Shown here one piece after another: positions 18,753 to 28,041 of a DNA stretch of 64,000 nt. Source of the stretch: an uncultured Gemmataceae bacterium. Lineage in GTDB: Bacteria > Planctomycetota > Planctomycetia > Gemmatales > Gemmataceae. The translations under genes were made by a program, and so were the position numbers. The stretch is from contig CALDUY010000002.1 in the NCBI GenBank assembly GCA_937923405.1, positions 742,747-806,746 of the forward strand. Direction: 5' to 3'. The notes under the pieces are model-generated. The model was not told the DNA's origin. It saw only the letters and a list, made by a program, of their open reading frames with translations, and did no database searches. Within the stretch, counting starts at the first letter, position 1. Each line of letters starts with the position of its first letter.

Positions 18753-19502
18753 ATGAGAGTTGACATCGCTCTGCGTGGCGAGCGGTTGAGCCGCTCCTTC
18801 GGTCAGGGAGCCATGCAGACCATTGCTTTGGACGATGTTTCTCTGTCGATCGAAGCAGGTGAGTTGGCCCTGTTAATGGGGCCTTCCGGAAGTGGCAAAT
18901 CGACACTGCTTGCGGTGCTTTCTGGTTTGCTTCGTCCGGACAGTGGTCGGGTCGTCTCGCTTGGGAACGATCTTTGGACACTGAATGAAACAGAACGCGA
19001 GCAATTTCGACTGCAGTACTGCGGCTTCATCTTCCAGGGGTACAATCTCTTCTCCGCGTTGACGGCACGACAACAGATCGAAATGGTAGTTCGCTGGGGA
19101 GAAGGGGCTTCACCGCGCGAGGCTCGTCGCCGTGCCGACGAAGTTCTCTCCTTGCTCGGCATGAGTCGTCGCGCTCATTTGCGTCCGGTGGAACTATCGG
19201 GTGGCGAGAAACAGCGTGTTGCCATTGGTCGAGCTTTGGTGAAGAATCCGCGTTTAGTTTTTGCCGATGAACCGACCTCGGCTCTGGATTGGTCGCACGG
19301 CGAGCAGGTCATCGAATTGCTTCGGGCTGCGGCTCACGATCGCGGAGCCACGGTCTTGATTGTCTCACACGATTCTCGGACGATTCCCTTTGCGGATCAT
19401 GTCTATCATCTCGAAGATGGCCGACTACAACACCAGGATGAGAGCAGCGTGGCCGTGCTGAATCATCAGGGCCAGTTGCTGCCCTATCCGACTTCGAGAT
19501 AA
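18753..19502 (+). CDS. ABC transporter ATP-binding protein
   Basis: 249 residues. Walker A GPSGSGKS at 43-50, signature LSGGEKQ at 148-154, Walker B LVFADEPTSALDW from 168, and switch His in VSHD. Belongs to the MacB/LolD/DevA type. The ATG at 18753 lies 37 bases after the permease stop and is preceded by GGAG; a longer frame from 18684 overlaps the permease and is not needed. Drives the exporter made with the permease upstream and the fusion protein downstream. Confidence 0.94.
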   Translation: MRVDIALRGERLSRSFGQGAMQTIALDDVSLSIEAGELALLMGPSGSGKSTLLAVLSGLLRPDSGRVVSLGNDLWTLNETEREQFRLQYCGFIFQGYNLFSALTARQQIEMVVRWGEGASPREARRRADEVLSLLGMSRRAHLRPVELSGGEKQRVAIGRALVKNPRLVFADEPTSALDWSHGEQVIELLRAAAHDRGATVLIVSHDSRTIPFADHVYHLEDGRLQHQDESSVAVLNHQGQLLPYPTSR

Positions 19503-19535
19503 CCACGGAAGTGCTGCTTCTGGGAGTTCGCACTC

Positions 19536-20654
19536 ATGGACCGATACCCTGTTTTGACTCCACATCGTGTGCCGCACACCGTTCCGGAATCGTTTGCCTC
19601 ACCTCGTGGTCGGTGGCTTCGCTGGTGGATTTTCTTGGGCCTTATTTGCTTATTGACCTCACTGCTCATCGTAGTCATCACGGTCAATCCCTTTTCCAGT
19701 CCAGCGACAGAAAATAAAGACCAAGATGAGGTGGAACGTCTCGCGGTTGCAGTGGCCTACGTCGATGTCGAGGGAGGGGTGCGTCCACTCTTTCCAGCTG
19801 TCCCAGGACGAGTCATTGAAGCCCCTGTGCAAGAAGGGCAAGAAGTCGAAGAGGGCACGGTTCTGCTTCGCATCGATGATGAGATTGCCAAGACTAAACT
19901 GCGAGCGGCCAAGCTGGAGTTGAAGGCCGCCGAGGAGCGATTGACTCAGGCGATGAAGCTGATTCCTCAGCATAAATCGCGCTTGGCTATGCAACAAGCC
20001 AATGTGAACATGCTGAAAAAGAAGCTCGCTGGAGCAACCGCTCTGGCCAACAAGGTACTCAAGCTTCGTGCCGATAATCTCAACACTAAGGAGGATGTGG
20101 ACGCAGCTAACAGCGCCGTCGAAGAAGCTCGTGAAGGCGTTCGTGCTGCCGAGGAACAGCTCGAACAAACCCGTATGCTCGATCCCAGTTCGGCAGTCAA
20201 GCTTGCCGAGACCGATTTGGAAGCGAAACGCGAAGCGGTCGAGGCGGCGCAACTCATGGTCAATCAGTGTCGGATTCTCGCGCCGACCAAGGGCATGATT
20301 CTGCGCCGTCTCGTCAATGTGGGCGAAATGATCGGTCAGCATCAGACTCGACCCGCAATTGAATTTTGTCCTTCGGGAGATCGGATTGTTCGTGCTGAGG
20401 TGGAGCAAGAGTTTGCCGGACGCTTGCACATTGGTCAAAAAGTCAGGATTTCCGACGACATCACTGGAGCCGGCGACTGGCAAGGGGAAGTTCGACGAAT
20501 TAGTAACTGGTTTACCCAGCGTCGAGCGGTCCTCTTAGAGCCGATGCAGTACAACGATATTCGCACCTTAGAAGTTATTATCAGCCTCAAAGACGATCCA
20601 AAAAATACACTACGCATCAATCAACGCGTGCGCGTCAAACTCGGGAAAGATTGA
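19536..20654 (+). CDS. HlyD-family membrane fusion protein
   Basis: 372 residues. A membrane helix at about residues 27-53 anchors the protein. Lipoyl/biotinyl-like half-motifs follow (PAVPGRVIEAPVQEGQEVEEG), then a long alpha-helical hairpin of about residues 110-240 rich in Ala, Glu and Lys, and a beta-barrel part (VRAEVEQEFAGRLHIGQKV). Links the inner-membrane ABC transporter to the outer layers of the envelope. Third gene of the permease-ATPase-fusion protein set, 33 bases after the ATPase. No outer-membrane TolC-like gene is adjacent. Confidence 0.9.
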   Translation: MDRYPVLTPHRVPHTVPESFASPRGRWLRWWIFLGLICLLTSLLIVVITVNPFSSPATENKDQDEVERLAVAVAYVDVEGGVRPLFPAVPGRVIEAPVQEGQEVEEGTVLLRIDDEIAKTKLRAAKLELKAAEERLTQAMKLIPQHKSRLAMQQANVNMLKKKLAGATALANKVLKLRADNLNTKEDVDAANSAVEEAREGVRAAEEQLEQTRMLDPSSAVKLAETDLEAKREAVEAAQLMVNQCRILAPTKGMILRRLVNVGEMIGQHQTRPAIEFCPSGDRIVRAEVEQEFAGRLHIGQKVRISDDITGAGDWQGEVRRISNWFTQRRAVLLEPMQYNDIRTLEVIISLKDDPKNTLRINQRVRVKLGKD

Positions 20655-20932
20655 CCGCTGTTTTACAGTCGCGAGTGATTGAGCGACCCTTGGCTGAGTT
20701 TCGTTCGCCCGTTATCGTTGATTTGTCAAGAGAACCGCCCTTAATCTCAGCACGTCTTAGATGCAAACTTACGCGCTTTGACTAGTCTTTTCCAAGCTGA
20801 TCCTTTAGCTGATTTTCCTGGTTTAACAGATCGCAAAGTCATGTCGGGTTTGCTCTTGTCTGAATGATCTGCTCGGCTATCATGTCTTCTCGCTTCGATC
20901 GCATCCGCCACTGTCTGCAGGGAGGCAGCGAC

Positions 20933-21712
20933 ATGACGGGGACGATAAACTTAGTCGATCAGCTGTTCCAACGCGGCATTCGCTATCAACAACAACAGCA
21001 AAATTCCTCAGCGATCCGCGTCTTCAAACAACTAAACGCTTTGGCCAGTATTGGACCGCACCTCAAGTCACAAGCCCAGGGTCGGCTCGGGTTGTTGTAC
21101 CTCAAGCAGCGAAAGTATCGGCAGGCTAGGCGTCATCTACAAGCGGCGTTACAACTGCATCGACAAGATGCCTGGAAGCATCATCTGCTGCTAGGGTTGG
21201 CCTGGGCCTACGATCGGGTAGCCGGCTGTGTCCACCAAGCGCGGCGACACTTTACCGAAGCTCTACGACAAAAGCCGCATTCTGCCACACTTCGCGGCGT
21301 GGTAGGTTTGGCACTAGTGCATGCTGGAGAGTACGAGTTGGGGACTGATTGGCTACGCCAAGCGTTAACCGAGGTGCCCATGAATGGGCGCGTGCTGCGA
21401 CGAGCCGTTCGCGGTTTGTTCCTGGCGGGACAGGTGGAGGAAGCGAAACAGACGGTTCTCGAAGCGTTGTTCCGTCATCCTCGTAATGAAGATATAAGAC
21501 GACTCTATTCCCAACTGAGACTCGCCATAACGCGACAGGAGCAACAGCGAGAATCCTTCTCGGACGAGCAACCGATCTTGTTGCCTTTTGTTCGACTCAT
21601 TAGCGAACGGCTGGACGAACCACGGGCAGTTCGAGAAGATGATGCTGAGACATTGCCCGGACCGCACTTGATGCGTATGCGGTTGCGACGGGGTCGGCGG
21701 CGCGCTCCCTGA
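20933..21712 (+). CDS. TPR-repeat protein
   Basis: 259 residues from the ATG at 20933, chosen because GGAGG (20921-20925) lies seven bases upstream; an in-frame ATG at 20864 has no such site. Consists largely of tetratricopeptide-like helix pairs (for example SQAQGRLGLLYLKQRKYRQARRH and similar units) up to about residue 200, then a charged tail. No signal peptide. TPR proteins are binding scaffolds; the partner is unknown. The 278 bases before it show no recognisable element. Confidence 0.75.
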   Translation: MTGTINLVDQLFQRGIRYQQQQQNSSAIRVFKQLNALASIGPHLKSQAQGRLGLLYLKQRKYRQARRHLQAALQLHRQDAWKHHLLLGLAWAYDRVAGCVHQARRHFTEALRQKPHSATLRGVVGLALVHAGEYELGTDWLRQALTEVPMNGRVLRRAVRGLFLAGQVEEAKQTVLEALFRHPRNEDIRRLYSQLRLAITRQEQQRESFSDEQPILLPFVRLISERLDEPRAVREDDAETLPGPHLMRMRLRRGRRRAP

Positions 21713-21725
21713 GTCACTCGATCCG

Positions 21726-22286
21726 ATGGTTCATGCAATCGTCAGTGCCGGGTTTCACCTGATGGGAAGCCCGGCTTTTCGCATTTATGGGCGTGGTCGT
21801 AGAGAGAACACCTGGCGCGAGATCAGTGTTTTCGCCACCCATCGCCGCGATTTGCAGAGTCGTTGGCCTGCGCCCCTGTTTCGCGGCACCTGTATCACCT
21901 GGACCACATCGGTCATCGCCGTCGGATGGGATTTCGCCACACAAGTGATCCGCGAACAATATCGGTGTCCCGTCTCACGAGATCATCCGCTTCAGGTCAG
22001 CGGGGGACGAGTGCGCGATTCGCAACGGCGAAAAGAAGCTGGCGGTCAAAACTATCCTAGTGCCAGCGAAATTTTGGCTCATGAGATCGGCCACACCTGG
22101 CAAGCGCGTCGTCTGAGTCTGCTGTACTGGCCGATTGGAGCGGCGTTCACGCTGTGTCGAGAAGGCGATCACTGGTACAACTGGTTCGAGAATCAGGCTA
22201 GTGAAGAAGGACTTTTTGGAGGCATCGTTTGCGGATCCGTTTGCTCTCAATTGCGGCGCGAGCTACCCGGCGGGACGAATCAATAA
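21726..22286 (+). CDS. Small HEIGH-motif metallopeptidase-like protein
   Basis: 186 residues. The only clear motif is LAHEIGHTWQARRL with a zinc-type HExxH at 119-123, followed by a hydrophobic stretch (LLYWPIGAAFTL) and WYNWFENQASEEG, where a Glu or Asn could be a third ligand. No signal peptide. Codon use and an uninterrupted frame support a real gene; the start is uncertain, with an internal ATG at 21762. It follows the TPR gene by 13 bases and overlaps the 3' end of the AnmK-like gene by seven bases, tail to tail. Protease activity is inferred from the motif only. Confidence 0.6.
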   Translation: MVHAIVSAGFHLMGSPAFRIYGRGRRENTWREISVFATHRRDLQSRWPAPLFRGTCITWTTSVIAVGWDFATQVIREQYRCPVSRDHPLQVSGGRVRDSQRRKEAGGQNYPSASEILAHEIGHTWQARRLSLLYWPIGAAFTLCREGDHWYNWFENQASEEGLFGGIVCGSVCSQLRRELPGGTNQ

Positions 22287-23503
22287 TCGGACGTCATCAG
22301 AGCTGTCGGACCAACATGCTGAGCCATCCAGTTCAGACAGCGTCCCCAGTTCGACGAGGCCCCCGGCGTCAGATGTCCCAGTAACCGTGACCCTGCGGCT
22401 CCGGTCACGCTCGGAGCATTGCCAGGCACGCCATCAAGGGTCAGTGCGGCCAACAGTCCGTAGCTCATCGCTTGGCGAGACGCGGCAGGCACGCCCAGTT
22501 CGTCTGTCCGGGCTAGCGGTGCTTGAAACTGTTGTTGCAACAGATGCAACAAGAATCCGTTTCGCACTCCTCCTCCCGAGAGATAGACTCGATCTACATG
22601 GATTGAGATCGGCAGATACCGTCGAATTGCATGATGGATGCCATGAGCCACAAAATGGGTAGCTGTACATAAAAGATCGTGTAAGGAGCCGTGATGATCC
22701 TGCAGCGATTCGACAGCGCGTCGAGCGAATTCGTCGGCAAACACTGAGCGAGGAAACGAACGTGGGGGGCGGCGATGCAGCAGAGGATGTGCGAGCCAGC
22801 TCTGCAATAAGGCTTCCAAACAGCGGCCCTGAACTGCTCGTTTGCCGCCCGCGTCGAACCACTCTCGCCCTCCGGTCAGTTGGCGAATCAGAGCATCCAG
22901 GACCAGACCACAGGGGCCAGCCTCGAGGCCGATCACGTCCTGTAATCGGCATCCGGGAGGGAGATACACCAGTCCAGCGATGCCACCCAGATGTAGAATC
23001 AATCGTGCTTGGGTGGCGTGTCGAAATAGCATGTAATCGGGAAGCACTCCTAGTGAGGTGCCTTGACCGCCCGCTGCCAGGTCACGAGCTTTGAACTCAC
23101 TGACCACCGTGACGCCGGTTCGCTCGGCGATTACCGCCGACATGCCCAGCGAAAGCGACCCCGGAAATCGGCCTTCATGGTCCTGGGAAACGGTATGCCC
23201 GCTGGAGCCGATCACCTGAATCCGAGCCAGCCCCACTCCTGCGGAATCGGCCACCGAACGCGCTGCCGCTGCATAGGTTTCACCGAGGATACGGTGAAGC
23301 CGCCCCAAAGAGCGAAGATTACTTGACTCCGAATTATCCAGTTTAAGGAGGGTTTCACGCATTTCAGGCGAGAATGGTTGATGTTGAACGTGAAGCTGTT
23401 CGATCGAAGCCTCCACTCCGATTCCTTGAATCTGCATCAAGACGACATCGATGCCATCCACGCTACAGCCCGAGGCCAAGCCGATGATCCAGCGCCGTTG
23501 CAT
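22280..23503 (-). CDS. anmK: AnmK-like (anhydro-N-acetylmuramic acid kinase family) protein
   Basis: 407 residues, slightly longer than E. coli AnmK, which phosphorylates and opens 1,6-anhydroMurNAc during peptidoglycan recycling. The fold is recognisable: an N-terminal ATP-loop region, RDLAAGGQG in the middle, LSGGGVRN and PGNAPSVTGA at the end. Several motifs differ from the consensus I know: ASGCSVDGID for MSGTSLDGVD, GSSGHTV for GCHGQTV, and GLEAGPCG for YDTGPGN, the region holding the catalytic Asp. Function may thus be altered. It starts 10 bases after the amidotransferase-like gene ends, on the same strand, so the two form an operon with that gene first. Confidence 0.8.
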   Translation of the reverse strand: MQRRWIIGLASGCSVDGIDVVLMQIQGIGVEASIEQLHVQHQPFSPEMRETLLKLDNSESSNLRSLGRLHRILGETYAAAARSVADSAGVGLARIQVIGSSGHTVSQDHEGRFPGSLSLGMSAVIAERTGVTVVSEFKARDLAAGGQGTSLGVLPDYMLFRHATQARLILHLGGIAGLVYLPPGCRLQDVIGLEAGPCGLVLDALIRQLTGGREWFDAGGKRAVQGRCLEALLQSWLAHPLLHRRPPRSFPRSVFADEFARRAVESLQDHHGSLHDLLCTATHFVAHGIHHAIRRYLPISIHVDRVYLSGGGVRNGFLLHLLQQQFQAPLARTDELGVPAASRQAMSYGLLAALTLDGVPGNAPSVTGAAGSRLLGHLTPGASSNWGRCLNWMAQHVGPTALMTSDY

Positions 23504-23513
23504 GGGGCAACCC

Positions 23514-24272
23514 TCAGCGAGAGGAATACGAGAGCGTCTGATGTTCTCTCAAACAGGCTTGCACCAGGCACTCGAAGAGTTGCAAATCCAGCGCAGTGGC
23601 GGTTTCTGCTTCGGGGTGCCATTGCACTCCGAGACAGTACCAATCCGGATCGGTTGTTTCGATGGCTTCGATGACGCCATCTGGTGCAACCGCCGCCTTG
23701 CGAAGTCCTTTTCCGACCTGACGAACGGCTTGGTGATGGTTGGAGTTGATACAGATTTCTCCAGGGCCGTAGACTTCTTCGAGCCGCGTGCCAGGCTGAA
23801 TCATCGCGGTGTGCCGATGTGGTTGGCCTGTACTGTCTCGATGAGGCAGGCCGCGCGGTAACTCTTCGGGTAAATGCAGATATAACGTGCCGCCAAAGGC
23901 GACATTTAGTTGTTGCATCCCCAGTCCAATGGCCAAGAGCGGCATCTGGCGAGCGATCAGTTTGCGGACCAAGGAGCGATCACTGTCATCACGACGTTCT
24001 GGCAACAGTTGTACCGCCGCATGAGTCGCTAGGCCATGTCGTCGCGGATCGAGATCTCCCGCAGAGCCGGTCAGCACGAAGCCATCGAGTCGATCGAGAT
24101 AAGCATCGAGATCGACATCCCGATGAAACGGCGGAACTACAACCGGTAGACCGCCAGCCGCTACGATCGCATCAAGATAACCCGTCGGTACTCGGATCGT
24201 AGCGATGGAACTCTTCGACGCGGGAACAAAATCTGCATTGACTCCGATATAGGGCCGAGGCTGTTTTGGCAC
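23514..24272 (-). CDS. Class I glutamine amidotransferase-like (peptidase C26) protein lacking the catalytic Cys
   Basis: 252 residues, similar in layout to gamma-glutamyl-GABA hydrolases such as PuuD: GFVLTGSAGDLDP, GMQQLNVAFGGTLYLHLPEE, NSNHHQAV and GVQWHPEAE. The nucleophile elbow, normally GICRG, reads AIGLG at 114-118, so the Cys is replaced by Gly116; His219 and Glu221 of the triad remain. It therefore probably lacks hydrolase activity and may bind a ligand or a partner. It is the first gene of the pair with the AnmK-like kinase (10-base spacing) and diverges from the creatininase-family gene. Confidence 0.8.
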   Translation of the reverse strand: MPKQPRPYIGVNADFVPASKSSIATIRVPTGYLDAIVAAGGLPVVVPPFHRDVDLDAYLDRLDGFVLTGSAGDLDPRRHGLATHAAVQLLPERRDDSDRSLVRKLIARQMPLLAIGLGMQQLNVAFGGTLYLHLPEELPRGLPHRDSTGQPHRHTAMIQPGTRLEEVYGPGEICINSNHHQAVRQVGKGLRKAAVAPDGVIEAIETTDPDWYCLGVQWHPEAETATALDLQLFECLVQACLREHQTLSYSSR

Positions 24273-24446
24273 GTTTTACCCTCCTAGAAATCCCCAATGT
24301 CCTGCAACGAGGCAAATCGTTCTGGACTGGGGCGGGACTATACTGAGGGCTGGGCACCAGGAAAAGCCCGGATCGACCGACTATTGCGGATGCTGAACAA
24401 CCGAACTAGGATAGGTTCGCCTAACTTGCCACGAGGTGCATCTGCT

Positions 24447-25321
24447 ATGTCCCGAGCTGCTTCCGAATTCCGCTACGAAAAGCTAACTTGGCCGGAGATC
24501 AACGACGCGGTCGACTTGGGTAAAGTTTGTATCGTTCCATGCGGGTCCGTGGAACAGCACGGGCCTCATCTGCCCCTGGATGTCGACATTGTTTGTCCAC
24601 AGGGAATCGCCTACGGCGCGGGCCGTGAATTGGCCGACAAGATTCTCGTTCTCCCGCCAGTGTGGTACGGCTACACCGCCCACGTCATGGATTTTCCCGG
24701 CACCATCAACACGCATACCCGACCTTCATCGACAGTGTGCTCGACTTGACGAAATCGCTGGCCTACCACGGGTTTAAGAAGATTATCTTGCTCAATGGTC
24801 ACGGCTCGAACATGCCCAACCTTGATCTGGCTGCTCGTCGCGCTAATCTCGAAACCGACGCGGAGTGCATTTGCCTGGGTTGGTGGAATCTGTTGACGGT
24901 TGACAAAGAGTTTCTGCCGCGTTGGCGACAAAGCAAGTTTCCCGGCGGCTGCGCCCATGCTTGTGAGCTAGAAACCTCGCTTTATCTGTATCTCGATGGC
25001 GGCAATGTGCGAAAAGATCTGATCAAAAACGGGACCATCAGCTTCAACGAAGACCAATCTCCCTTCTGTTGGGTAGATTTGTTCGCGGCTGGGCCTGCCA
25101 CGGTGATCTCGTGGACTAGTAGTTACTCGGAAACCGGCGTACTGGGGGAACCGGAATTGGCTAGCGAAGAGAAAGGTCGCCAAGTGTACGAGGAAGCGGT
25201 CAAACAACTGCTTCGATTTGTTCGCTGGTGGCACAGCCGCCCCAAGGATGTTCGTCGGGATCGACATCGGCGACCGCCGACCATTCCTATTCCTTGGGGA
25301 CAACGTCCGATTGGGTCGTAA
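24447..25321 (+). pseudogene. Creatininase-family amidohydrolase, frameshifted
   Basis: Two frames together make one creatininase-family protein of about 291 residues. The first starts at ATG 24447 (GAGGTG eight bases upstream) and carries CIVPCGSVEQHGPHLPLDVD, with typical metal ligands, up to GTINTHT. The second continues with TFIDSVLDLTKSLAYHGF, LLNGHGSNMPN and the rest to the TAA at 25321. The switch occurs at about 24719-24722, where loss of one base in CATACCCGACC explains it: inserting one base restores THTRTFID. All motifs are otherwise intact, so this is either a recent mutation or a sequencing error. Relatives cleave cyclic amides such as creatinine or act in cofactor synthesis. Confidence 0.75.
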
Positions 25322-25602
25322 AGAGAAATTATGCCGACCACGAGGATTTCTCGGTCTGGGAGAGCTAGGAGGATAGCGAAAACCTGAGCGAAGACTTGCA
25401 TCACAGGGAAGGAACTGATTGAATGAATCACAGGCCGTGAGGATGCGGCTACCAGCCGTCGGTGCGTACTCTCTCTCCTGTGTCAGATTTGTCTCTCTCG
25501 ATCGTCTTTCACGGTTAGAGGACAGTATAGGCAGCCCCAGAGCTGAAGCTTGTGGGGGAAGGACGGTTTAATGGTCTGTTGTTTCGTCGAAGGGGAGCCA
25601 CA

Positions 25603-26712
25603 ATGCGCGTGCGATTTCCGCTCCTAGGCGTGCTGGCACTCACGCTACTGCTTGTTCCGTCGCGAGCGCGAGCAGATGAGATTCCTAAGGAATACCACGA
25701 AACGATTAACAAGGGGTTGCGCTGGCTGGCTAGAGAGCAGCACAAGGATGGCCATTGGGAGGGCATCAGTGGTCAGTACGCCGTGTCGATGACCGCGTTG
25801 GGCGGAATGGCCATGCTCTGCGAAGGCAGCACCATTCGAGAGGGGAAATATCGGGATAACATTCGTCGAGCCGCCAACTGGCTCATGGATCGTTGCCAAC
25901 CCAACGGACTGATCGGTAACCCCTCCAACCAAGCCGAGGGGGGACGTTACATGTACGGTCACGGCTTCGGCATGCTCTTCCTCGCCAGTATTGTCGGTGA
26001 AGAAGAGAACGTTCGTCGTCGCGAACGATTGGTGCAAATTCTAGAAAAGGCTGCGAAATACTCCCGCGATGCTCAGACCAATCGGGGTGGTTGGGGGTAC
26101 GTCTCAGCGAAAGACGGGAGTAACTTCGACGAAGGCTCCGTAACCATCACTCAAGTTCAAGCCCTGCGTGCTGCTCGTAATGCCGGAATCATTGTTCCTG
26201 GCGAGGCGATCAAGGACGCTATCAAGTATCTACGCGATTCGACCAACGAACAAGGCGGTGTGATGTACAGTCTGGCTTTTGGCGGGGGGCGCGGGGAGGG
26301 TCGGCCCGCGCTGACCGCAGCAGCCATCGCCTGTGGCTTCAACGCCGGCGAGTATCAGGGCGATCTCGTCAAGAAATGGCTGAAAAACTGTCAGCTCACC
26401 TTGTCGATCCCCGGTGACGGACGACGTATGGGCCACGATGAATATACCCACTACTACTATGCTCAAGTGGTGTACGTCCTCGGGGATGATCGGTTCAAGA
26501 AACTGTTCCCCGATGCTAAAGACGATGAGACGCTAACTTGGACCAAATACCGCAAATCGGTCTTCGAGGAATTCAAACGCACGCAGGCTGAAGATGGCAG
26601 CTGGAGCCATGATAGCTGGACCGCTCGCATGGTTGGTCCCGTCTACGTGACGGCCTGCTATCTCACCATATTGCAATTGGACCGAGCGGCTTTACCGATT
26701 TACCAACGCTGA
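25603..26712 (+). CDS. Exported prenyltransferase/squalene-oxidase-repeat protein
   Basis: 369 residues. Signal peptide at 1-24 (ending SRARA). Contains alpha/alpha toroid repeats of the squalene cyclase/prenyltransferase type, such as GLRWLAREQHKDGHWEG, AANWLMDRC and GGWGYVSAKDG; no DXDD catalytic motif of squalene-hopene cyclases is visible, so it is probably a binding fold. AGGGGAG precedes the ATG. It directly precedes the MoxR/VWA cluster (99 bases), a neighbourhood I know from planctomycetes. The 281 bases upstream hold no recognisable element. Confidence 0.82.
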   Translation: MRVRFPLLGVLALTLLLVPSRARADEIPKEYHETINKGLRWLAREQHKDGHWEGISGQYAVSMTALGGMAMLCEGSTIREGKYRDNIRRAANWLMDRCQPNGLIGNPSNQAEGGRYMYGHGFGMLFLASIVGEEENVRRRERLVQILEKAAKYSRDAQTNRGGWGYVSAKDGSNFDEGSVTITQVQALRAARNAGIIVPGEAIKDAIKYLRDSTNEQGGVMYSLAFGGGRGEGRPALTAAAIACGFNAGEYQGDLVKKWLKNCQLTLSIPGDGRRMGHDEYTHYYYAQVVYVLGDDRFKKLFPDAKDDETLTWTKYRKSVFEEFKRTQAEDGSWSHDSWTARMVGPVYVTACYLTILQLDRAALPIYQR

Positions 26713-26811
26713 CGTTCGCTCGCGACTGCGGAAGTCCTTCGTTGTCAGAGAGTCGTTCTCTCACGAGGATCTCTCGTTAATCGCTTGCTTGTTTCTGAAT
26801 GAGAACCCACG

Positions 26812-27873
26812 ATGCTCGAACCGAAAGACGACTTGCGTAGTGATGACCTGGAGTCTGTCAGTAAACTCAAGACGGCCTTCAGCAGTATCAAGACCCAACT
26901 GAGCCGAATCATCGTCGGTCAGGAAGAAGTGATCGAGGAGTTGCTCATCTCCTTGTTCAGCAAAGGGCACTGCATTCTTGAAGGGGTGCCCGGCTTGGCC
27001 AAGACCTTGATGATCAGCACCCTGTCCCGGTCACTGTCACTGGCTTTCTCACGTATTCAATTTACGCCAGACCTGATGCCTGCCGACATCACTGGCACGG
27101 AGGTGATCGAAGAGAATCGCTCGACAGGGAGCCGAGAGTTCAAGTTCCTTCCTGGTCCATTGTTTGCCAACGTGATTCTGGCCGACGAAATCAACCGAAC
27201 CCCCCCCAAGACTCAGGCCGCCCTCCTTGAAGCCATGCAAGAGCGACAGGTCACCGTCGGTCGGGTGCGACATCGTCTCGATGCTCCGTTTTTCGTCCTG
27301 GCGACACAAAACCCCATCGAACAGGAAGGTACCTACCCGCTTCCCGAAGCGCAACAGGATCGCTTCATGTTCAAAGTCTTCGTCAAATATCCGAAGTTCG
27401 ACGAAGAGTTCGAGATCGCTCGACGCACCACGGCACTAATCACGGAGGAAGTAACTCCGGTACTCAGCGGAGAACAGATCCTCGAACTGCAAAACCTGGT
27501 TCGTCGCGTACCCGTCACCGATCATGTGATTAAGTACACACTGGCTCTGGTTCGACAAACGCGCATCGGTGAGCCTGGTGTGCCGAAGTTCGTTCGCGAT
27601 TGGCTCTCCTGGGGAGCCGGTCCACGCGCGGTTCAGTTTCTCATTCTAGGGGCCAAGGCTCGGGCTTTGCTCCACGGTCGCGTTCATGTTCAGACTGACG
27701 ACATTAAGGCTCTAGCTTATCCTGTTTTGCGGCATCGCATCTTGACGAACTTCACCGCTGCCTCGGAAGGCATCACTCCAGATACCGTCATTAAGCGATT
27801 GCTCGAAGAAACTCCCGACAAAGAAAGCGAACTGACTCGCGACGAGCGGTTCAAGAAGATTTTTGCGTCATAG
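26812..27873 (+). CDS. MoxR-family AAA+ ATPase
   Basis: 353 residues. Walker A GVPGLAKT at 58-65, Walker [22 protein letters not shown], sensor region [23 protein letters not shown], and the C-terminal lid. MoxR ATPases act as chaperones that insert metals or mature protein complexes, typically with VWA-domain partners. Here it heads a row of DUF58, BatA-like, VWA and large membrane proteins, the standard genetic context. The DUF58 gene follows after 168 bases containing a repeat element. Confidence 0.95.
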   Translation: MLEPKDDLRSDDLESVSKLKTAFSSIKTQLSRIIVGQEEVIEELLISLFSKGHCILEGVPGLAKTLMISTLSRSLSLAFSRIQFTPDLMPADITGTEVIEENRSTGSREFKFLPGPLFANVILADEINRTPPKTQAALLEAMQERQVTVGRVRHRLDAPFFVLATQNPIEQEGTYPLPEAQQDRFMFKVFVKYPKFDEEFEIARRTTALITEEVTPVLSGEQILELQNLVRRVPVTDHVIKYTLALVRQTRIGEPGVPKFVRDWLSWGAGPRAVQFLILGAKARALLHGRVHVQTDDIKALAYPVLRHRILTNFTAASEGITPDTVIKRLLEETPDKESELTRDERFKKIFAS

Positions 27874-27885
27874 AGGACAGGCGGT

Positions 27886-28024
27886 AGTAGTCAGTAGCTC
27901 AGTGGTGCGTTCGCAAAAGTAAGTACAGATACTTAACCAATGGGGGGAGCATCAATCCAATTCTTCGAGATATTTTCACCCATTATGTGACTACTGACTA
28001 CTGTCCTATTATCTACTGACTACT
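27886..28024. repeat. ACTGACTACTGACTACT inverted-repeat element, copy 2
   Basis: In the MoxR-DUF58 gap. The arm AGTAGTCAGTAG (27886-27897) is complementary to CTACTGACTACT at 27991-28002 and again at 28013-28024. The 17 bases 27988-28004 are identical to 7936-7952 in the rpsG-fusA gap. The element lies inside what should be one operon, just before the GTG start of the DUF58 gene. Confidence 0.7.
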
Positions 28025-28041
28025 TCATAAGTGAGGCATCC

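Noticed and set aside
19659..20483. 274-codon antisense frame in the membrane fusion protein gene
   Set aside because: Shadow of the HlyD-family gene; no own start signal or motif.
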